Assembly: GCF_040750395.1 (NCBI RefSeq)
Contig: NZ_JBFLVD010000017.1
Span: 1-64,000, forward strand
Reading direction: 5' to 3'
DNA length: 64,000 bases
From: Scandinavium sp002470465
GTDB lineage: Bacteria > Pseudomonadota > Gammaproteobacteria > Enterobacterales > Enterobacteriaceae
The notes under the pieces were generated by a model. The model saw nothing but the letters and a program-made list of their open reading frames with translations, was not told where the DNA came from and searched no databases. Each line of letters opens with the position of its first letter. The first letter of the stretch is position 1. Shown one piece after another: positions 8,094 through 16,406 of this stretch. Position numbers and translations under genes: made by a program.

Positions 8094-10391
8094 TTATTGC
8101 AGTTCGAACTCGCCCTGCTTCACGCGGGCAGAATCAACGCCGATAAAGACGTTAAATTTGCCCGGCTCGGCGGCGTACTTCATCTGCTGGTTCCAGAACT
8201 TCAGCGCATCGACGTCAATCGGGAAGCTCACTGTGCGGGTTTCACCCGGCTTCAGCGTCACCTTCTCAAAGCCACGCAGCTGTTTCACCGGACGGCTCAT
8301 TGACGCGGTCACGTCCTGCACGTACATCTGCATCACGGTCGCCCCTTCGCGCTTGCCGGTGTTGGTGACGTCCACGCTGGCGGTGACTTTTCCACCCTGC
8401 TTGAGTGTTGGCGACGACATTTTGACGTCAGACACGCTGAAGGTGGTGTAGCTCAGACCATAACCAAACGGATAGAGCGGGCCGTTGGCTTCATCGAAGT
8501 AACGGGAGGTGTATTTGTTCGGCTTGTCGGCGTTGTACGGACGGCCCGTGTTCAGGTGGCTGTAGTAGGTCGGGATTTGCCCCACGGAGCGCGGGAAGGA
8601 CATCGGCAGCTTGCCTGACGGGTTGTAGTCGCCAAACAGCACGTCGGCAATGGCGTTACCGCCTTCGGTGCCCGCAAACCAGGTTTCCAGAATGGCGTCT
8701 GCCTGCTGATCTTCCTGCACCAGCGTCAGCGGACGACCGTTCATCAGCACCAGCACCAGCGGTTTGCCGGTTACTTTCAGCGCGGCAATCAAATCCTTCT
8801 GGCTCTGCGGAATGCTGATTTCGGTGCGGCTGGACGCCTCATGCGCCATGCCCTGCGCTTCGCCCACCACGGCCACGACAACATCAGACTGCTTCGCCGC
8901 TGCCACCGCTTCATCAATCATCGCCTGCGGTGAACGCGGATCGACCTTCACCGCCTCTTCGTACTGGTTGAGGAAAGTGACGATATCTTTATCGTTGGTG
9001 ACGTTAGCGCCTTTGGCATAAATCACTTTCGCGCTATCGCCGACCGCAGATTTGATGCCTGCCAGCACCGGTACGGACTGTGCCGCTACGCCCGCTGCGG
9101 ACCAGCTGCCCATGACGTCGCGCTGGCTGTCGGCCAGAGGACCAACCACGGCAATGGTGCCGGATTTTTTCAGCGGCAGCGTGTCGAGACGGTTTTTCAG
9201 CAATACCAGGCTTTCACGTGCAACTTCACGCGCATCCTGACGATGCAGGCGGCTTTCGGCATTGGTGTCCTGCGGGTCAGACTCTTTCGGCCCCAGGTGG
9301 CTGTACGGATCGTTGAACAGACCCATATCGTATTTAACGTTCAGCACGTGGCGGGTGGCATCATCGACTTCCGCCATCGTCACTTTGCCGCTCTTAATCA
9401 GATCCGGCAGATATTTGCTGTAGTACTCATCGCTCATGCTCATGTCGATCCCGGCTTTCAGCGCCACGCGAACCGCATCCGCCGGATCTGAAGCCGTACC
9501 GTGTTTGATCAGCTCTTTGATAGCGCCGTGATCGGAAATCGTGATGCCCTTGAAGCCCCACTCTTTACGCAGCACGTCTTTCAGCAGCCACGAGTCGGAT
9601 GTCGCGGGTGTGCCGTTCAGAGAGTTCAGCGCCACCATTACGCCGCCGCTGCCCGCATCCAGGCCTGCTTTGTAAGGCGGCATGTAGTCGTTGAACAGAC
9701 GCTGTGGGCTCATGTCGACGGTGTTGTACTCTTTGCCGCCTTCGACCGCACCATAGGCCGCATAGTGTTTGACGCTGGTCATCACCGAATAGCGTTCTGC
9801 CGGGCTTTTACCCTGCATCGCTTCGACCATGGTTTTACCCATCATCGAAGTCAGATAAGTGTCTTCACCAAAGCCTTCGGACGCACGGCCCCAGCGCGGA
9901 TCGCGCGAGACGTCAACCATCGGTGCCCAGGTCATGTTCAGGCCATCGTCAGCAGCTTCATAAGCTGAGATGCGACCCACGGTGCGCACCGCATCGAGGT
10001 TAAAGGAGGACGCCAGGCCAAGGCTAATTGGGAACACCGTACGCTGGCCGTGAACCACGTCGTAGGCGAAGAAAAGAGGAATTTTCAGGCGGCTGAGCTG
10101 CATCACCTGATCCTGCATGGCGCGAATGTCCTGTCGGGTCACGGTGTTGAAAATCGCGCCGACCTGACCGTCTTTGATCATCTCACGGATGGCTTCTTTC
10201 GGGTTATCCGGGCCCACGCTTATCAGGCGCAGCTGGCCGATTTTCTCATCGACGGTCATTTTCTTCAGCAGGGCGGTGACAAACGCATCCCGCGCCTGTG
10301 GTGTCAGAGGATGGTTACCGAACATCTCATCGGCCATTGCCGGCTGCAGCGCAAGGCTGACGGCAACACCTACAGAACAAAGCCATTTCAT
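8094..10391 (-). CDS. bglX: BglX, periplasmic beta-glucosidase (GH3)
   Basis: A 765-residue glycoside hydrolase family 3 enzyme, the same length as E. coli BglX. The signal peptide is about residues 1-20 (cleavage after AMA). The GH3 N-terminal barrel contains the nucleophile D287 in ISDHGAI and the substrate motif SVKHYAAYG (206-214). The GH3 C-terminal domain and a C-terminal fibronectin III-like domain (about 660-765) follow. It releases terminal beta-D-glucose from beta-glucosides in the periplasm. It stands alone and diverges from dld over about 210 bases. Confidence 0.95.
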   Translation of the reverse strand: MKWLCSVGVAVSLALQPAMADEMFGNHPLTPQARDAFVTALLKKMTVDEKIGQLRLISVGPDNPKEAIREMIKDGQVGAIFNTVTRQDIRAMQDQVMQLSRLKIPLFFAYDVVHGQRTVFPISLGLASSFNLDAVRTVGRISAYEAADDGLNMTWAPMVDVSRDPRWGRASEGFGEDTYLTSMMGKTMVEAMQGKSPAERYSVMTSVKHYAAYGAVEGGKEYNTVDMSPQRLFNDYMPPYKAGLDAGSGGVMVALNSLNGTPATSDSWLLKDVLRKEWGFKGITISDHGAIKELIKHGTASDPADAVRVALKAGIDMSMSDEYYSKYLPDLIKSGKVTMAEVDDATRHVLNVKYDMGLFNDPYSHLGPKESDPQDTNAESRLHRQDAREVARESLVLLKNRLDTLPLKKSGTIAVVGPLADSQRDVMGSWSAAGVAAQSVPVLAGIKSAVGDSAKVIYAKGANVTNDKDIVTFLNQYEEAVKVDPRSPQAMIDEAVAAAKQSDVVVAVVGEAQGMAHEASSRTEISIPQSQKDLIAALKVTGKPLVLVLMNGRPLTLVQEDQQADAILETWFAGTEGGNAIADVLFGDYNPSGKLPMSFPRSVGQIPTYYSHLNTGRPYNADKPNKYTSRYFDEANGPLYPFGYGLSYTTFSVSDVKMSSPTLKQGGKVTASVDVTNTGKREGATVMQMYVQDVTASMSRPVKQLRGFEKVTLKPGETRTVSFPIDVDALKFWNQQMKYAAEPGKFNVFIGVDSARVKQGEFELQ

Positions 10392-10602
10392 CGTATATTC
10401 ACTCTCTCAACGGGCCGGGTATCGCGGCAAAAGCGCGCCAAAAACAGCAGTTTGCCATAAGCCTGTACGGCCTGCATGTATAAAGCTGAGGTGATACTCT
10501 GATTTTTCACCGAATTCCTGCACACCCTCAGCGCACAAAGCGCTATCCTTGTGACACGCAAAAGCGCCTCACCACACTTTCCTCATCACAAGGAGTGAGA
10601 AG

Positions 10603-12366
10603 ATGTCTTCCACAACAACAAACGATAACACCGCTTTTCTGGCCGAACTGACCCGCCTGGTGGGCCATTCGCACCTGCTGACCGACCCGGCAAAAACCGC
10701 TCGCTATCGCAAAGGCTTCCGCTCCGGGCACGGCGATGCGCTCGCCGTCGTCTTTCCTGGCACACTATTAGAACTCTGGCGAGTGCTGAGCGCCTGCGTG
10801 CAGGCCGATAAAATCATTCTCATGCAGGCGGCCAACACCGGCCTGACCGAAGGCTCCACGCCGAGCGGCAACGACTACGACCGCCAGATTGTGATTATCA
10901 GCACCCTGCGTCTGGACAAACTGCATCTGCTCGACAACGGCCAGCAGGTGCTGGCGTTTCCGGGCACCACGCTCTATTCGCTGGAAAAAGCGCTCAAGCC
11001 TTTCGGGCGCGAACCGCATTCGGTGATCGGCTCGTCGTGCATTGGTGCGTCGGTGATAGGTGGGATCTGCAACAACTCAGGCGGATCGCTGGTGCAGCGC
11101 GGCCCGGCCTACACGGAGATGTCTCTGTTCGCCCGCATCAACGAGGAAGGCAAACTTCAGCTGGTGAACCATCTGGGTATCAGCCTCGGTGAAACTCCGG
11201 AGCAGATCCTCAGCAAGCTGGATGACGATCGTGTGAAAGATAGCGACGTGAAGCACGATGGACGCCACGCTCACGATCACGATTATGTGACCCGCGTTCG
11301 CGACGTCGATGCCGACACCCCGGCGCGCTATAACGCGGATCCGGAACGTCTGTTTGAATCTTCCGGCTGCGCCGGGAAGCTCGCTGTGTTTGCCGTCCGC
11401 CTGGATACTTTCGAAGCCGAAAAGCGCCAGCAGGTGTTTTACATTGGCACCAATCAGCCTGCCGTGCTGACGGAAATTCGCCGCCATATGCTGGCAAACT
11501 TTGCCAATCTGCCAGTAGCCGGGGAATACATGCATCGTGATATCTACGACATCGCGGAACAGTACGGCAAAGATACCTTCCTGATGATTGATAAGCTCGG
11601 CACCGATAAAATGCCGTTCTTCTTCACCATGAAAGGCCGCACCGACGCAATGCTGGAAAAAGTGCCGCTGTTCAAACCGCACTTCACCGACCGCTTTATG
11701 CAGAAGCTCGGCCACGCCTTCCCGGCGCACCTGCCGGAGCGAATGAAAAGCTACCGTAACCAGTACGAGCACCATTTAATGCTGAAGATGGCCGGTGAAG
11801 GCATCGACGAAGCACAGAGCTGGCTCACCGGGTTCTTTAAAAACGCCGAAGGGGCGTTCTTCGCCTGTACGCCGGAGGAAGGCAGCAAGGCGTTTCTGCA
11901 TCGTTTCGCAGCGGCTGGCGCGGCAATTCGCTACCAGGCGGTACACTCAGACGAAGTGGAAGACATTCTGGCGCTGGACATTGCCCTGCGCCGCAACGAT
12001 ACCGAGTGGTTTGAACAACTGCCGCCGGAAATTGCCAGCCAGCTTACCCATAAGCTCTATTACGGGCACTTTATGTGCCACGTGTTCCACCAGGATTACA
12101 TCGTGAAGAAAGGCGTGGACGCCCATGCGCTGAAGGAGCAAATGCTTGCCCTGCTCCGCGAGCGCGGCGCACAATATCCTGCCGAACACAACGTCGGCCA
12201 TCTTTATGAAGCCGCCGAGAGTTTAAAACAGTTTTATCGTGAGAATGACCCTACAAACAGCATGAATCCCGGTATTGGTAAAACCAGTAAGCAGAAATTC
12301 TGGGGTGAAGCTGTCGTGCCGGAAGATGCCAATAGCGTAACTGATGCAAAAGCCCACCTGAATTAA
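10603..12366 (+). CDS. dld: Dld, quinone-dependent D-lactate dehydrogenase
   Basis: A 587-residue peripheral inner-membrane flavoprotein oxidising D-lactate to pyruvate and passing electrons to quinone. The FAD-binding PCMH domain (about 30-230) contains the motif SSCIGASVIGGICNNSGGS. The membrane-binding domain is rich in basic residues (about 330-520). The C-terminus keeps YRENDPTNSMNPGIGKTSK and then continues about 16 residues further than the 571-residue E. coli protein (VVPEDANSVTDAKAHLN-like tail). AAGGAGTGAG precedes the ATG. It is divergent from bglX, as in E. coli. Confidence 0.95.
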   Translation: MSSTTTNDNTAFLAELTRLVGHSHLLTDPAKTARYRKGFRSGHGDALAVVFPGTLLELWRVLSACVQADKIILMQAANTGLTEGSTPSGNDYDRQIVIISTLRLDKLHLLDNGQQVLAFPGTTLYSLEKALKPFGREPHSVIGSSCIGASVIGGICNNSGGSLVQRGPAYTEMSLFARINEEGKLQLVNHLGISLGETPEQILSKLDDDRVKDSDVKHDGRHAHDHDYVTRVRDVDADTPARYNADPERLFESSGCAGKLAVFAVRLDTFEAEKRQQVFYIGTNQPAVLTEIRRHMLANFANLPVAGEYMHRDIYDIAEQYGKDTFLMIDKLGTDKMPFFFTMKGRTDAMLEKVPLFKPHFTDRFMQKLGHAFPAHLPERMKSYRNQYEHHLMLKMAGEGIDEAQSWLTGFFKNAEGAFFACTPEEGSKAFLHRFAAAGAAIRYQAVHSDEVEDILALDIALRRNDTEWFEQLPPEIASQLTHKLYYGHFMCHVFHQDYIVKKGVDAHALKEQMLALLRERGAQYPAEHNVGHLYEAAESLKQFYRENDPTNSMNPGIGKTSKQKFWGEAVVPEDANSVTDAKAHLN

Positions 12367-12462
12367 GGGGTGGTAGTGTATTGATGCTTGACTCCGATTA
12401 CAGTAGCCACAAAACGGTCAGAGAAACATTTCTCTGGCCCGGCAAACTGGGGAGTTAACATC

Positions 12463-13016
12463 ATGTCAGCGGTTGATGTGTTATATGGCACAGAGGTGGA
12501 AATTCGCGAAGCAAACCGGGACGATGCGCATGCGATTGCCGCCCTGTACGCCTGGCATGTGTTAAACGGACGGGCCTCTTTCGAAGAGGTACCGCCATCC
12601 GTCGACGAAATGCGTGAACGCATGCTGCTCGTCGACGAGCAGGGTTTACCGTGGCTGGTGGCGCTGTATCGCGGCATCATCGTTGGCTATTCCTACGCCA
12701 CGCTGTACCGCCCTCGCCCGGCCTATCGCTATACTATTGAAGAATCCATCTACGTCGACGCCAGTATGACCGGACGCGGCGTGGGCAGCTCACTGCTGGC
12801 ACGCTTAATTGAGCTTTGTGAACAAGGGCCATGGCGGCAGATGATCGCGGTCATTGGCGACGGAAATAACAATTCAGGCTCGCTGCGGTTGCACACAAAG
12901 CACGGCTTTGAAGTGGCCGGAAGCTACGCAGCGTCGGCTATAAGCTGGGTGACTGGCGGGATACGTTGATTGTGCAGCGCCCCCTCAACGACGGTGACTG
13001 GACGCTGCCGGAGTAA
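12463..13016 (+). pseudogene. GNAT-family N-acetyltransferase (phosphinothricin acetyltransferase-like), frameshifted near the 3' end
   Basis: The ATG at 12463 follows GGAG with an 8-base spacer. Residues 12-154 form a good GNAT domain of the PAT/MnaT type, with the acetyl-CoA loop TGRGVGSSLL at 103-112 and NNNSGSLRLHTKHGFEVAGS at 135-154. After S154 (codon ending 12924) the frame runs into 14 unrelated residues and stops at 12969 (168 residues). Read one base back, from 12924, the sequence continues with the expected family ending LRSVGYKLGDWRDTLIVQRP and stops at 13014-13016, giving an intact-length 184-residue protein. A single base, probably a C near 12924, is missing. It could be a true mutation or a base-calling error. 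The gene is absent between dld and pbpG in K-12. Confidence 0.8.
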
Positions 13017-13022
13017 CCTACC

Positions 13023-13104
13023 TTGCCCGGCGGCGCAAAGCTTGCCGGGCCTACAAAGGATGCTGATTCATGTAGGCCCGTGCAAGCGTCAGCGCCGCCG
13101 GGCA
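13023..13104. repeat. REP/BIME pair between the acetyltransferase and pbpG
   Basis: A left unit TTGCCCGGCGGCGCAAAGC and right unit GCGTCAGCGCCGCCGGGCA flank CTACAAAGG...ATGTAGGCCC. The arrangement is the same as at 55-124. It lies between convergent 3' ends and so may serve both. Confidence 0.75.
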
Positions 13105-13118
13105 ACAACAACCGTCAA

Positions 13119-14066
13119 TCAATCGGCCTGCGCTATCTGCTGTGACGCATTCTGGATAGCGTTCTCCATCTGCGCCTCTTTCTGCTTCTTATACGCCAGC
13201 GCCGCAGGCGGTACCGCCATCACTTTGCCGGTTTCAATCCAGGTGCGCAGACGGCTGGCATCCGCGAAGTGCGTGTATTTCCCAAAGGCATCCATCACCA
13301 CCATCGCCACCGGGCGGTTGTTCATTACCGTGCGCATCACCAGGCAGTGGCCCGCGGCGTTGGTAAAGCCGGTTTTCGTCAGCTGGATATTCCAGTTTTC
13401 GCGGTACACGAGATGGTTAGTGTTACGGAACGGCAGGGTGTAGTTCGGGTTGCTGAAGGTCGCCATATCTTCTTTGGTGGTGCTCAGTTGGCCAATCAGC
13501 GGGTACTGTTTGGTGGCGATCAGCAGTTTGGTGAGATCGCGGGCGGTCGAGACGTTATGAATCGACAGGCCCGTCGGCTCAACGTAACGCGTGTGCGTCA
13601 TGCCGAGCGATTTCGCCTTGGCGTTCATGGCGCGGATAAACGCGTCATAGCCGCCAGGATAATGATGCGCCAGGCTCGCCGCCGCACGGTTTTCCGAAGA
13701 CATCAGCGCCAGCAGCAGCATGTTCTTACGGCTGATATGGCTGTTCAGGCGTACACGGGAGTAGATCCCTTTCATCTCCGGCGTCTGACTGATGTCGACG
13801 CTCAGCATTTCATCGAGCGGCAGACGGGCATCCAGTACCACCATCGCGGTCATTAACTTAGTGATTGACGCGATCGGGCGCACCAGGTCCGGTTCGCTGG
13901 CGTAGATCACTTTGTTGCTATTCAGATCGACGATCATCGCACTGCCGGAGGCAATTTCCGGCTGCGACGCCACGGCGGCGGTAGCCGTTTTTGCGCTCGC
14001 TGCTGGCGCAAAAGGTACGGACAACATCAGCACGAGGCTGAGGAGAGAAACTCGAAATTTTGGCAT
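13119..14066 (-). CDS. pbpG: PbpG, penicillin-binding protein 7 (D-alanyl-D-alanine endopeptidase)
   Basis: A 315-residue periplasmic S11 peptidase. The signal peptide is about residues 1-25 (cleavage after ASA). Active-site motifs are S67-I-T-K70, S124-E-N126 and K231-T-G233. It cleaves D-Ala-DAP crosslinks in peptidoglycan and is not essential in E. coli, where it acts in sacculus remodelling. It is convergent with the acetyltransferase remnant. The length is slightly above that of the E. coli protein. Confidence 0.94.
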   Translation of the reverse strand: MPKFRVSLLSLVLMLSVPFAPAASAKTATAAVASQPEIASGSAMIVDLNSNKVIYASEPDLVRPIASITKLMTAMVVLDARLPLDEMLSVDISQTPEMKGIYSRVRLNSHISRKNMLLLALMSSENRAAASLAHHYPGGYDAFIRAMNAKAKSLGMTHTRYVEPTGLSIHNVSTARDLTKLLIATKQYPLIGQLSTTKEDMATFSNPNYTLPFRNTNHLVYRENWNIQLTKTGFTNAAGHCLVMRTVMNNRPVAMVVMDAFGKYTHFADASRLRTWIETGKVMAVPPAALAYKKQKEAQMENAIQNASQQIAQAD

Positions 14067-14242
14067 CGTGAGGAGTCTGGTAATTATTTATGCAAGTTAT
14101 GATGTCATGGGCGTTGGTTTGCACATCGACAAACGCGATTTCCGGCATCATACCGCGTCAGAGCTTTCCCGTGCCACACTATAATCGTGAATAAATGCTG
14201 CATAGCTGGCGCTGAAGTCATCAGCGCCAGCTATGGTTTAAC

Positions 14243-14830
14243 TCAGAATAAACGATAGCCATAACCCCATAACACTACGGTCAGCGCAAGCAGAACCTCC
14301 AGCACCAACACACCAATGGCGAGCGTCGAACTGGCAAAGCTCATCCCCTCTTCCCGATTAATGCCAAGGAAGGTCGGAATGCCGATGTAGAGCAGATATC
14401 CGGTGTAGCAGAGCGCCACGGCGCCCACCAGTACGCAAAGCCAGACCAGCGGATAGAGCGCCACGATGCCGCTCAGGAAGATTGGCGTCGCGACATAGCC
14501 CGCAAACACCATGCAGCGCTTCAGCGACGGCCTTTGCGGATAGTTTCGCGCCATCCACCAGATGACGCGCCCCATTACCGCCACCCCGGCAAGCATCAGC
14601 GCATAAAACAGCACCGCCAGCACAAAACCGGTAAACAGAGATAATTTGACGGTGGTGCCGTCACCAAAATTCCAGCCAAGCTGGGTGGTGCCGATAAAGG
14701 CGCAGACGACCGGTACGGCAGCCATCGCCAGAACATGGTGGGTATAATGGTGCGAAACGGACTCGTTTTCGCTCTGAATGACATGCATTTCACGATCGGG
14801 ATGGGAGAACAGTCCCCAGACATGATTCAT
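14243..14830 (-). CDS. yohC: YohC, Yip1-domain inner-membrane protein
   Basis: A 195-residue membrane protein, the same length as E. coli YohC. An N-terminal cytoplasmic segment of about 30 residues (with DREMHVIQSENESVSHHYTH) is followed by about five hydrophobic helices, characteristic of Yip1-family proteins. No enzymatic motif is seen and its function is unknown. It is divergent from yohD across about 165 bases. Confidence 0.92.
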   Translation of the reverse strand: MNHVWGLFSHPDREMHVIQSENESVSHHYTHHVLAMAAVPVVCAFIGTTQLGWNFGDGTTVKLSLFTGFVLAVLFYALMLAGVAVMGRVIWWMARNYPQRPSLKRCMVFAGYVATPIFLSGIVALYPLVWLCVLVGAVALCYTGYLLYIGIPTFLGINREEGMSFASSTLAIGVLVLEVLLALTVVLWGYGYRLF

Positions 14831-14995
14831 AAAGCCCCCTCTTAACGGCTTCGTACAGCACCGTTTAAGTATAATGCAGACTGGCGATTATATTTTGACC
14901 TGCACAAAAATAGCCTGCGCTGGCCGTTGCCTGGTGATTGTGGTTCAGAGGTGTATGCTTAAGGGACTGTATTTTCAGGGAGCGGTAAAGCCAGC

Positions 14996-15562
14996 ATGGA
15001 TATTAATAGTCTGATTAGCCATTACGGCTACGCCGCGCTGGTTGTCGGCGCGGTGGCAGAAGGCGAAACGGTGACGCTGCTTGGCGGCGTGGCGGCTCAT
15101 CAGGGACTACTGCGTTTCTGGCTGGTGGTGGCCTCGGTGGCGCTCGGCGGCATGATTGGCGACCAGGTGCTTTATCTGCTCGGACGCCACTTTGGTGGTC
15201 GCCTGATTAAACGCTTTTCGCGTCACCAGAAAAAAATCGGGAAGGCACAGCGGCTTATTCAGAATCGCCCTTACCTGTTTGTGATCGGCACGCGCTTTAT
15301 GTATGGCTTTCGGGTGATTGGCCCGGTGCTGATTGGCGCAAGCCGCCTGCCGCCGAAAATTTTTCTGCCGCTTAACATTCTTGGCGCGCTGGTGTGGGCG
15401 CTGCTGTTCACCACGCTCGGCTATCTCGGCGGCGAAGTGATTGGTCCCTGGCTACATCAGCTCGATCAGCACCTCAAGCACTGGGCGTGGTTGATTATTG
15501 TGGTGGCGGCGGTGATTGCCGTGCGGGTCTGGTTCTGGCGAAAAGACAGGAAAGCGCAGTAG
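14996..15562 (+). CDS. yohD: YohD, DedA-family membrane protein
   Basis: A 188-residue DedA/SNARE-associated family membrane protein. It shows the DedA core with conserved acidic EGETVTLLGG (22-31), GDQVLYLLGRHFG (56-68) and TRFMYGFRVIGPVLIGAS (98-115). DedA proteins support lipid carrier recycling and proton motive force maintenance in E. coli; the precise substrate of YohD is not known. The ATG at 14996 follows GGAGCGG. The end is convergent with the yohF remnant, 12 bases apart. Confidence 0.92.
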   Translation: MDINSLISHYGYAALVVGAVAEGETVTLLGGVAAHQGLLRFWLVVASVALGGMIGDQVLYLLGRHFGGRLIKRFSRHQKKIGKAQRLIQNRPYLFVIGTRFMYGFRVIGPVLIGASRLPPKIFLPLNILGALVWALLFTTLGYLGGEVIGPWLHQLDQHLKHWAWLIIVVAAVIAVRVWFWRKDRKAQ

Positions 15563-15574
15563 CGGCGCCGTTTC

Positions 15575-16348
15575 TTATCGCTGCTTTTCGTTTAAAAATT
15601 GCGGGTTCACGAGCATGAAGCCGCCATCCACAATCAGCGATTGCCCGGTGACGTAAGAGGCGTCATCGGAGCAAAGCCACGCCACCATCCCGGCTATCTC
15701 TTCGGTTTTGCCCGGCCTTGCGATTGGGATATTGGGCATTGAACCCGGTTTCACCTCGTCATCCTGCAAATTGTTCATCGCCGTGGCAATGGCGCCGGGC
15801 GCAACCGCATTCACCAGAATGTTGTGCTGCACCAGCTCCAGCGCCAGCGATTTTGTCAGCCCGCCCAGCGCATGCTTCGCAGCAGTATAAGCGCTGGCCC
15901 GCGGCAACGGCGTGTGTTCATGAACCGAGGTGATGTTGATGATGCGACCGCCCTCACCCTGCGCAATCATGTGCCGCGCCGCAATTTGTGAACAGAGCAG
16001 CGCGCCTTCCACGTCCACGCTGAACGTCTGCCGCCAGTCGTCGAGCGTTACATCGAGCACTGACGCTTTGGTCATGCGCCCGGCGTTGTTGACCAGCACG
16101 TCAATGCGCCCCAGCCGCTGAATCAGCACCTCCAGGGCCTCGGCCCCCTCCGGCAAATGGCTCAGATCGAGCTAAATAGCCTGCGCCTGGCAGCCCAAAG
16201 AGGTGAGCTCCTGTACGGTCTGGCGCGCACCCTCTTCATCCGAGTGCCACGTTACTCCCAGCGAAAAGCCTTTGCGCGCAAGCTGAATCGCGCACTATTT
16301 GCCAATACCGGAATCCGATGCGGTCACCACTGCGACTTTTGCGGACAT
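15575..16348 (-). pseudogene. yohF: yohF, short-chain dehydrogenase interrupted by two in-frame amber codons
   Basis: From the ATG at 16348 (ideal AGGAGG ribosome site, 6 bases away) the frame reads a classical SDR of 257 codons, close to the 253-residue E. coli YohF. Codon 18 (16295-16297) and codon 59 (16172-16174) are TAG where family members have Glu (GIGKEC) and probably Gln (AQAIQLDL). Everything else is kept in frame: the cofactor loop TASDSGIGK, NNAG, the catalytic Ser (ITSV) and YTAAK, and the C-terminal SLIVDGGFML. No frameshift is needed. Translation could restart only at weak internal codons such as the TTG at 16156, which would lack the NAD(P)-binding loop. Called a pseudogene; a recent one, since the rest is intact. 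Confidence 0.88.
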
Positions 16349-16406
16349 AAAAAACCTCCTGGCGTTAACTCAGGAGGTAAGTATAGGTAAGGCTACGCGA
16401 AGGAGA

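Noticed and set aside
12915..12935. Programmed ribosomal frameshift in the acetyltransferase
   Set aside because: No X-XXY-YYZ slippery site, no downstream pseudoknot apparent; a one-base deletion or sequencing error explains it.
16172..16297. Amber codons in yohF as recoding (pyrrolysine or selenocysteine)
   Set aside because: The codons are TAG, not TGA; Pyl is not used by Enterobacteriaceae, there is no recoding structure visible, and both sites align with ordinary Glu and Gln positions. Nonsense mutation is simpler.
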